A DNA stretch of 64,000 bases from Rhinopithecus roxellana. Lineage: Eukaryota; Chordata; Mammalia; Primates; Cercopithecidae. The notes beneath the pieces were generated by a model. The model had not been told where the DNA came from, did no database searches, and saw only the letters and a program-made list of their open reading frames with translations. Location of the stretch: the NCBI RefSeq assembly GCF_007565055.1, contig NC_044556.1, forward strand, positions 138,049,808-138,113,807. The letters run 5' to 3'. Made by a program: the position numbers and the translations under genes. This document shows positions 58,909 to 64,000 of this stretch, piece after piece (position 1 is the stretch's first letter; the number at the start of each line of letters is the position of its first letter).

Positions 58909-59742
58909 ATTCCTATTTCACTGCATTTTCTACTCTATCCTTCTGCTCCTCCTCCTACCCCTTCACCATCACTTATATGACTATATTTAATCTTACCCAA
59001 CACCTTACTTTCTCTTTTACTTGGTGGAAGAATTGGATAATTAGTTGCATCAATTTTATAATAAATTATTTTTTAGTTAATGGTATATTAATTAGTTCAT
59101 CCCAGTCTAAAATCTAAACTTTTTTTTTGTAAACAGTATTATCCATCATTTTCAGTAGCACCTAGGTTTTACAGTCAAAGATCATTTGCAAAGCCTCAAT
59201 ACTAACTAGCCTGCTCTTAGAAACTATTTTTTACCTCATTTCATTGGTCATTTTGACTGTTCAATAACCTATATCCTATGTTAAACATTCAGGTGACAAA
59301 AGTGTGTTAGAATTATTTAACTTCTTCAAGTGTTTACTGATCTCCAAAATTAATCTCATTAATCTCATTTCAACAGCTTTTTAAAGAAAATTTTCTTTTA
59401 TAAAAATAAAAGCTGGACTTTGGAGACTCAGAATAGGGAGGATAGAAGGAGGGTGTGGTATAAAAAACTACATATTGGGTACAATGTACACTACTTTAGT
59501 TACAGGTGCACTAAAATATCAGAATTCACCACTATAAAATTCATCAAGTCACTAAAAACCACTTGTACCCCAAAAGCAACTGAAATAATAAAATAACAAA
59601 AAATATAAAACAAAAGCCATTTTATGATAGTTATTTTCTTGACTCTCACATATGAATACATACTGTATATTTTGTAACCACCTTTGATTCATGGAGCAGA
59701 GACAGCATTTCACAACCAGAAAACAATGCTGCTTTGTGTCGG
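58909..59742. other. Unassigned AT-rich stretch
   Basis: No gene or recognised repeat. Starts with a pyrimidine-rich run 'cttctgctcctcctcctacc'. Confidence 0.4.
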
Positions 59743-59743
59743 T

Positions 59744-59786
<43 letters not shown>
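59743..59786. repeat. (CA)n microsatellite
   Basis: About 21 uninterrupted CA copies. Confidence 0.97.
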
Positions 59787-59787
<1 letters not shown>

Positions 59788-60559
59788 CAATTTAAATACT
59801 TATTTCTGCAAGTGCAATAGACTGTAATAACAGTGAATCAATATTGTTTCTTAAATTACATTTTACTGTTAATTTTTTCTTATAAAATATCTTGTTTAGT
59901 CACACTAAAAATGGATAGGTGACTAAATTACAATAGAATCCAGAATATATCATTTTCGTATCTGAAACGTAGAATTATAAGAAATTCCAGTTCTTCAGAG
60001 GAGTAGCAAATATTGGAGAGCTGTGAACAAGATGACAGTATAAATTGTGACTGCTATGGAAAACGGGATATATACTGCCTAGAAAATTGGAAGTGACAGC
60101 AGCTGCCATTCTGTTAAGTCTTATAGAGTCATCACCAGATATATTTAACATCTTTTCTCCAATTTTGTCAGATTTCAAAGTTATTTCAATCTATTGAGTT
60201 AAATATAAAATTATTTCATAATGTATTTCAGTTTTTATTGTTTTATACCTTCTTTCCAATGTTCTTTATGATATTTATTTCCAGATTGAAGTATTAGCTT
60301 GCATTTGAGCAATTGACTATAGAAACCATGATTTTCCCATTTGTAACTAGAAAAAAGAGTATTAAACGACAAAAGAAGTCTTCCTTGATAACTGAAAGAG
60401 GCCAATAAACACCTCTTACTTAGTACTTGCTAAGTACTAAGTGAATATACTTACTTACTTAGTAAATATATGAAAGTCATGAAAAATTAAGTAACACTTT
60501 TTAAGTCAATAAACCGTTTGTCTACTAAGACGATTATGCCATAGGACGGGGAGGCAGGG
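59787..60559. other. Unassigned AT-rich stretch with a hairpin
   Basis: Contains the 11-bp perfect inverted repeat at 60418-60442. No gene. Confidence 0.4.
60418..60442. repeat. Perfect 11-bp inverted repeat, 3-nt loop
   Basis: acttagtactt / gct / aagtactaagt. The word 'acttagta' recurs at 60467-60474, so one arm has a third partner. Confidence 0.93.
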
Positions 60560-60735
60560 TGCTCACCCTGTCACTAATTAGCCCTGTGATCATCTTAGTC
60601 TTTTTCAACCTGTATTTGTGACCTGTGAAATGAGTACAATGTTTGCCTTTTAGGTTGATTAGTGATAATATGTACAAAATATCTTGGAGAGCCTAGTTGT
60701 TAGTAGGCATTCCAAATGTTTGCTTCTGATGATAT
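60560..60735 (+). mobile_element. MIR fragment
   Basis: 'ctgtcactaattagccctgt', 'gtgacctgtgaaatgagtac' and 'cctagttgttagtaggcatt' with 'ccaaatgtttgct' follow MIR core to 3' end. Confidence 0.65.
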
Positions 60736-60861
60736 TATACGATAATCTGTTATTAAATTATGATATATGTAATTGTCTGATACAATTAGCATTATTTACA
60801 CTTATTCTATAATTATGCAAAGTAAGAAATGTTTTGTAGAGTGCAACATCACATTTATTTT

Positions 60862-61325
60862 ATTTTATTCTTATTTTAGGCTCAGGGGTACATGTACAGG
60901 TTTGTTATATAGGTAAATTGTGTTTCATCGGAGTTTTGTGTACAGATTGCTTCTTAATTCAGGTAATAAGCACAGTAACTAATACAAAGTTTTTTGAAAC
61001 CGTCCTCCTACCCTCCATCCTCCAATAGGTCCCAGTGTCTGTTTCTTCCTTTCTTTGTGTCCATGTGTACTCAATGTTTAGCTCCCACTTAAAAGTGAGA
61101 ACATGTGGTAGATGGTTTTCTGTTCCTGTATGAGTTCACCGAGGATAATGTACTCTAGTTCCATCAGTGTTGCTGCAAAGGACATGATCTTGTTCATTTT
61201 TATGGCTGTGTAATATTTTGTGGTGTATATGTAATACATTTTCTTTATTCAGTTTACTGTTGATGGGCATTTAGGTTGATAACATGTCTTTGCTGTTATA
61301 AAAATAGTGCTGCTCACATTTTGAA
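60862..61325 (-). mobile_element. L1PB/L1MA-type 3' end, antisense
   Basis: T-rich head, then 'ggggtacatgtacaggtttg', 'taggtcccagtgtctgtttc', 'ctcccacttaaaagtgagaa', 'gttgctgcaaaggacatgat' and 'tactgttgatgggcatttag'. Truncated just inside ORF2. Older than the L1s at 57-59 kb. Confidence 0.85.
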
Positions 61326-62479
61326 AGTACCCTTGATGTTAAATCTTTCTCCTCTTGTCCTGCCGCTTATGGCACCATGGCAAATGTTCTTAAAGCTCTA
61401 TGGTCCTTATTTTTTGTAGCTCTAAAATGCTTCTCTTATATGTTAATGCATTGCTTAGTGAAGCTGACATAATTGTGTCCATCTTAATACACTGATTAGT
61501 TTATTGGAATCCCGACAGACAATATCATATTATCATAGAATTGAAAGTTAACTTCATCTTTCGTTGAAAGTAGAAATTATTTTTAAGGCATTCCTGAGAC
61601 ATAGGCATTGAGTATACTACTTAGTTACTTCTGGAAAGAAAGAGGCACCCAATCTAATTTACCAATTCTATTGTCTAAACAGCTGTAGTTATTAGAAAAA
61701 TAATTCTTATGTTGACAAGAAATTCAACAATAACTGCTATTCATTAGTCTTACTTCTGCTCATTGCAACAACATAAATCAGTTTGCATCTTCCTCCATAT
61801 TACAGATGTTAATAGAGTATTCTGTGCCTCAATGTCAAGTTTAAAGTCTTTTGCATGCTCTATATTTTTCTCTAATTTACTCATTAATCACTTATTTGCA
61901 TACCATATTTCAGCCATAGCAAGTTGCAAGCTGTTTCTTGCCTCCATGTTTACTCTTTCCAAGGGAAATGAGAAAGCATTTTAAACTTGTATTGTCTCAA
62001 CTGTGTCTGAAATGACAACTTCATGCTATTCACAGAGTAGCTCTGTAATAACATCATTTCTCCCTTGGTAAAATCCTATTTATAATGAATGATCCAGACT
62101 GCCTGTTCTGTGGCACTTAAAATGTTCCAAATTAAAAAGAATAACTCAATTAGCTTGTGTTAAGAACATTCTGGAAGAATAACACAATATAGTCATATTT
62201 GAACATGGAGAGGGTTGGGAAATGTTTAGAGCAAAGTTGGGACCTGACAACCTTAGTCACAGCTAAGATGGCAAAATGGAGAATTATATATTAATTGCTT
62301 TGGGGGAGGCAGAAAAACTCAGAATTTAGCAACTTACTATGTGGCAGCTAATGATACTTGATTATTTTTGAAAGATGATAAGGGATTTGATTTGATATTT
62401 ATCAGGTACACACACTCCTCTCATCTTGTTTCAGCTATATTATTCCTTTATTCCTGAATATTTGGCATTTTCCATTTTA
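61326..62479. other. Unassigned AT-rich stretch
   Basis: No gene. The 73-codon frame at 61763-61984 has no signature. Confidence 0.4.
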
Positions 62480-63060
62480 GGAGTGTTTTGCAAGCTGAAG
62501 GCGTCACTTAGGAATTTGGACAAATTCCATCAGATAAAGACCATCAGGAACATACCTGTAGTGAAACAAAGGTTTATTAACTTGCTGCATCAAGGGAGAG
62601 GACACACAATGAGGCACAACGGACTGGATATCTTAGTAAGAAGAGAGAGGTTGTTTTTTGTTTTTGTTTTTGTGTTTAAACAGAATTTAAGCTTACACTG
62701 AACAGCTGTAAAGAATGATTCCAGGAATGCAAAGATTAGGTCTGCCTGAAATATCAGATGAGAATAAATTATGGATAAGTTACTGATAAGAAAATTGCCA
62801 AAAGGTAAAGGGTTGTGTGACTTTTGTTGCGTCAGTGTCTTAGTTTCTGGTAAGAATATCATAGTCTGATTATTATCATGACTGAGGGGAAGACTCATTG
62901 TGTTATCTTCTTGGAAACTAGACTTGTAAACATGTCTGGAAAGCCCTTGTCTGAAGCTGTGCACCTGAATGGATACCCAAGGCAGCTTCTCAGTGTCCAG
63001 ATGACTCACATGGCAAAGAATCTTCAAACAAGAAGGGTATATTCCAGTCTTTCTGATATT
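62480..63060 (-). mobile_element. Candidate LTR, family not recognised
   Basis: On the minus strand 'cagcaagttaataaaccttt' gives a poly(A) signal followed by 'gtttcactacaggtatgttc', an LTR-like R/U5 layout. The block is more GC-balanced than its surroundings. Overlapping opposing open frames (62426-62701 and 62590-63027) are probably fortuitous. Boundaries uncertain. Confidence 0.35.
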
Positions 63061-64000
63061 ATTTCAAACAGTAAAGTTTCTAATAGTCTATAATTTTTGA
63101 AAATAAGTTGTTTTAGCACCTTGTCCTTGATATTATTAAACCAAAGACATTTTTAAAACAATTACAATTTTTTGTGACCAAAATGTAACCATTTAAAAAC
63201 ACTAAATTTACACCATCATTCACATTTACACCATCATATTATTATTTATATATTAGGCAATTAATTACATATTGAGTAATTGTTCTAATACACTTCTATT
63301 TAGTGTAAGAAAAATAAAACTACATAGTCAAAGTGAAGAAAAAGTGTTAAATTTTCATTCTCAGAAGACAGTTTGAACAACCTTCAGGAGATAGATTGCT
63401 TTGAAAGACTGTAGTATTTTGCTTAATTGATTAATGACTTTTGAAATTTTAGCTTCAGGGACTTTTGAAGATTAATTTAAAATGTAATACTGCTATTGAT
63501 TAAAATAATAATTGGCCTGTTATTTAAGGGTTGTCTTTCTCCTTCAAATGAACTTGTGCTATTTCTGAAAAAAAAGTGCCAGATCATCAACATATGAAGT
63601 AGTCAGAAGTATAACTTGATTATATTAAAATGTATCATTTTAGCATCATTAATCTTTACTTTTCAAGCAAAAGGCAATAACTAAGGGGTGAAATTGTTAT
63701 AACCAATGAAAAGTTAAAGGATCCTCAGTCCGGAGGTATAGAGTATCTTTCCTAGCACACTTCCATGCAAACATTAATTTTTTGGGGTAAATGCAATGTC
63801 AGCATCCATAGACTTTGAATAAGAGCAGTTTCTTTTGCTTAATGAGGTGATGTAACCTGTTAATATTTCAGGTCACTACCTTGAGAGCTTTCAGTACTTA
63901 AGCAATTTAGACTCAGAGAAAATGAGCAGAGGGAGAACAAATAGATCAATACATGATTGCTAAGGCGATGACAAATTTGTAGCACTTCACTTTCAACATA
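63061..64000. other. Unassigned AT-rich stretch
   Basis: No gene or recognised repeat to the window end. 'tttacaccatcat' occurs twice in tandem at about 63207-63239. Confidence 0.4.

Overview
This window is non-coding, AT-rich, repeat-dominated primate DNA of gene-desert or deep-intron type. Alu elements of several ages, primate L1, MaLR/THE1-like LTRs, L2 and MIR show a primate. Two details point to an Old World monkey rather than an ape. First, both young L1 3' ends carry an 18-bp tandem duplication in the 3'UTR (57934-57969 and 58837-58872). Second, the youngest Alu (56575-56888) has base differences typical of the macaque/baboon AluYR lineages. I recalled both diagnostics from memory and did not compute them. 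I found no convincing host protein-coding exon, tRNA, snRNA or miRNA. The longest open frames are an L1 ORF2 C-terminus, antisense Alu reading frames, or chance frames in AT-rich DNA.

Layout. 1-7.1 kb: degenerate ERV-like territory with a MaLR LTR (1792-2170), an ERV1 LTR (3820-4340), an AluS and a second LTR-like block near 6.7-7.1 kb. 7.1-12.3 kb: an old antisense L1M (ORF2 into ORF1/5' region) interrupted by a GC-rich LTR-like element (8255-8745), a MER4-like LTR (8813-9429) and a third LTR-like insert (10150-10505). 12.3-31 kb: sparse old repeats (MST-type LTR, MER5A, L1M, MIR, L2, MLT1), three Alus, and long AT-rich stretches that I cannot assign. 31-34.1 kb: a sense L1M 5'/ORF1 remnant carrying an AluJ, an MST/THE1 LTR with perfect 5-bp target duplications, and an Alu inside an Alu. 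34.4-34.9 kb: an ERVL/MLT2-like LTR. 35-56 kb: L2, MIR, MER2, MLT1, L1M and Alu remnants among microsatellites. 56.5-58.9 kb: the youngest part, an AluYR-like element fused tail-to-head to a 5'-inverted L1, then a second L1 fragment lacking both ends. 59-64 kb: microsatellite, MIR, an L1PB/L1MA-like 3' end, and an LTR-like block at 62.5-63.1 kb.

There are no operons or pathways to describe. The biology here is layered retrotransposition and local rearrangement: nested insertions, twin-priming inversion, direct duplications and near-perfect hairpins. The items most worth a second look are the GC-rich 491-bp LTR-like island with CRE, YY1 and ETS-like motifs, the Alu/L1 composite, the end-less L1 fragment, a 33-bp-arm inverted repeat at 43.8 kb, and a ~108-bp direct repeat at 25.7/26.6 kb that matches no family I recognise. 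All repeat family names are from memory of consensus sequences. Class-level calls are firmer than subfamily names.
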